This document shows positions 12,384 through 12,900 of a stretch of 12,900 bases of DNA, piece after piece (positions within the stretch are counted from its first letter, which is position 1; the number at the start of each line of letters is the position of its first letter). The translations under genes were made by a program, and so were the position numbers. The notes under the pieces were generated by a model. It was not told the DNA's origin. It saw nothing but the letters and a program-made list of their open reading frames with translations, and made no database searches. Source of the stretch: Candidatus Gottesmanbacteria bacterium. GTDB taxonomy: Bacteria; Patescibacteriota; Microgenomatia; UBA10105; UBA927. The DNA lies in assembly GCA_016182725.1 (NCBI GenBank), contig JACPFZ010000028.1, positions 1 through 12,900 on the forward strand, in the 5' to 3' direction.

Positions 12384-12900
12384 CACATCTTGTTGCTCGC
12401 ACAGGGGTCGGGGTGGGTGGGGGCGGTGGTTGCGTGGATGTAGGCGTCGGCGCATGCGTTGGGGTAATTGTCCGAACGGAACCAAGAGGAGGACGTGTCG
12501 GGGTCGGGGTGGGAGGAGACGTCGGCACTGGTGATGGTCGTGGTGCAATGAGTGTACTCGTCGACGGTGCGGCTGCAATGGCTTGCTTTTCCGCCTCAAG
12601 TTGGCTAGAAACATCTTTCAGCGTGTTAATATATGTTTGGGCAAGCTGCTGCTGCGCCTTGACATCACTTCCTTTTTCAATAATGGTTTTTGTAGTCGCC
12701 ACTTGCTTGTCCAGGTATGCAAGCCCTTCTACCGAGCCTTTATCTGCAAGCAGTCGCTTTGCGTCGGAACACCTGCGCGCTGTAGATTTGACGCTTAAGT
12801 TTCCCTGTGCGGAAAACGAAGGGCTCACCAGAACAAACAATGTTTGTTCTAAACCAAGTTTGACGCTATAGAACGGATCGCCGGGGAGACTATCCCACGA
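12367..12900 (-). CDS. DUF5667-like secreted/anchored protein, partial (N-terminus outside window)
   Basis: The frame is open to the window edge and enters as SWDSLPGDPFYSVKLGLEQ. This LPGxPxYxxKxxxE pattern is typical of DUF5667 domains in Patescibacteria surface proteins. Helical repeats rich in Ala, Leu, Gln and Lys follow (about 30-110), then a Pro/Thr/Ser-rich linker with PTPTP repeats, ending VRATRCDEPNQ at a TGA (12367-12369). An internal TTG at 12840 could be mistaken for a start, but coding clearly continues upstream. The abrupt end after the low-complexity tract, together with a plausible continuation in another frame (12213-12383), suggests a frameshift or sequencing error near 12395-12425. 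Function is unknown; family assignment is by pattern. Confidence 0.6.
   Translation of the reverse strand, partial: SWDSLPGDPFYSVKLGLEQTLFVLVSPSFSAQGNLSVKSTARRCSDAKRLLADKGSVEGLAYLDKQVATTKTIIEKGSDVKAQQQLAQTYINTLKDVSSQLEAEKQAIAAAPSTSTLIAPRPSPVPTSPPTPTPTRPPLGSVRTITPTHAPTPTSTQPPPPPTPTPVRATRCDEPNQ

Noticed and set aside
12213..12614. 133-aa frame as one full protein
   Set aside because: Its first half is His/Arg/Pro-rich out-of-frame reading of the Pro/Thr linker; only the part after about 12400 looks protein-like.
1..12900. CRISPR array, tRNA or rRNA genes
   Set aside because: No regularly spaced repeats and no cloverleaf or rRNA-like sequence were seen on either strand.

Overview
The window looks like chromosomal DNA from a Candidate Phyla Radiation (Patescibacteria) bacterium. 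This is an inference from several traits: compact genes packed almost entirely on the minus strand; short versions of core genes (dnaX 460 aa, bS21 62 aa); a prolyl-tRNA synthetase of the archaeal/eukaryotic-like type without an editing insert; an S-adenosylhomocysteinase with the short C-terminus usual in archaea and Thermotoga; and a DUF5667-like secreted protein with a Pro/Thr linker. TGA is used as a stop codon, so the recoded lineages (Gracilibacteria, Absconditabacteria) are unlikely. No database was searched.

Layout, read in the direction of minus-strand transcription from the right edge. (1) 12900-12213: C-terminal part of a secreted or anchored DUF5667-like protein with a likely frameshift in its Pro/Thr-rich tract. 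(2) 12207-7018: housekeeping block proS, a DHH-type phosphoesterase, a HIT protein, rpsU (after a strongly structured leader), yqeY, ybeY and dnaX. (3) 7015-6872: a 144-bp repeat with terminal inverted repeats. (4) 6870-5635: ybaB and a PfkB-family probable nucleoside/adenosine kinase. (5) 5620-4990: a gene-poor stretch with its own near-consensus promoter, a palindrome over the -10, several near-perfect RNA hairpins, a 25-codon mini-ORF with a strong Shine-Dalgarno and a terminal hairpin. It is read here as an unidentified structured RNA of about 590 nt. (6) 4472-4962: the only plus-strand gene, an unrecognised 107-aa protein with its own promoter, a three-hairpin 5' region and a terminator. 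(7) 4450-151: ahcY, a divergent SAM hydroxide adenosyltransferase homologue (DUF62), a class I/II aminotransferase and prs. (8) 138-1: a second copy of the 144-bp repeat, cut by the window edge.

The metabolic genes suggest a small SAM/SAH recycling and purine-salvage set. AhcY splits SAH into homocysteine and adenosine. The DUF62 protein, if still active, would release adenosine from SAM. The PfkB kinase could convert adenosine to AMP, and Prs makes the PRPP used to salvage bases. The most unusual items are the structured-RNA locus at 5620-4990, the repeat found just after the stop codons of prs and dnaX, the plus-strand gene whose start codon sits in a hairpin loop, and the DUF62 homologue with apparently replaced catalytic residues.
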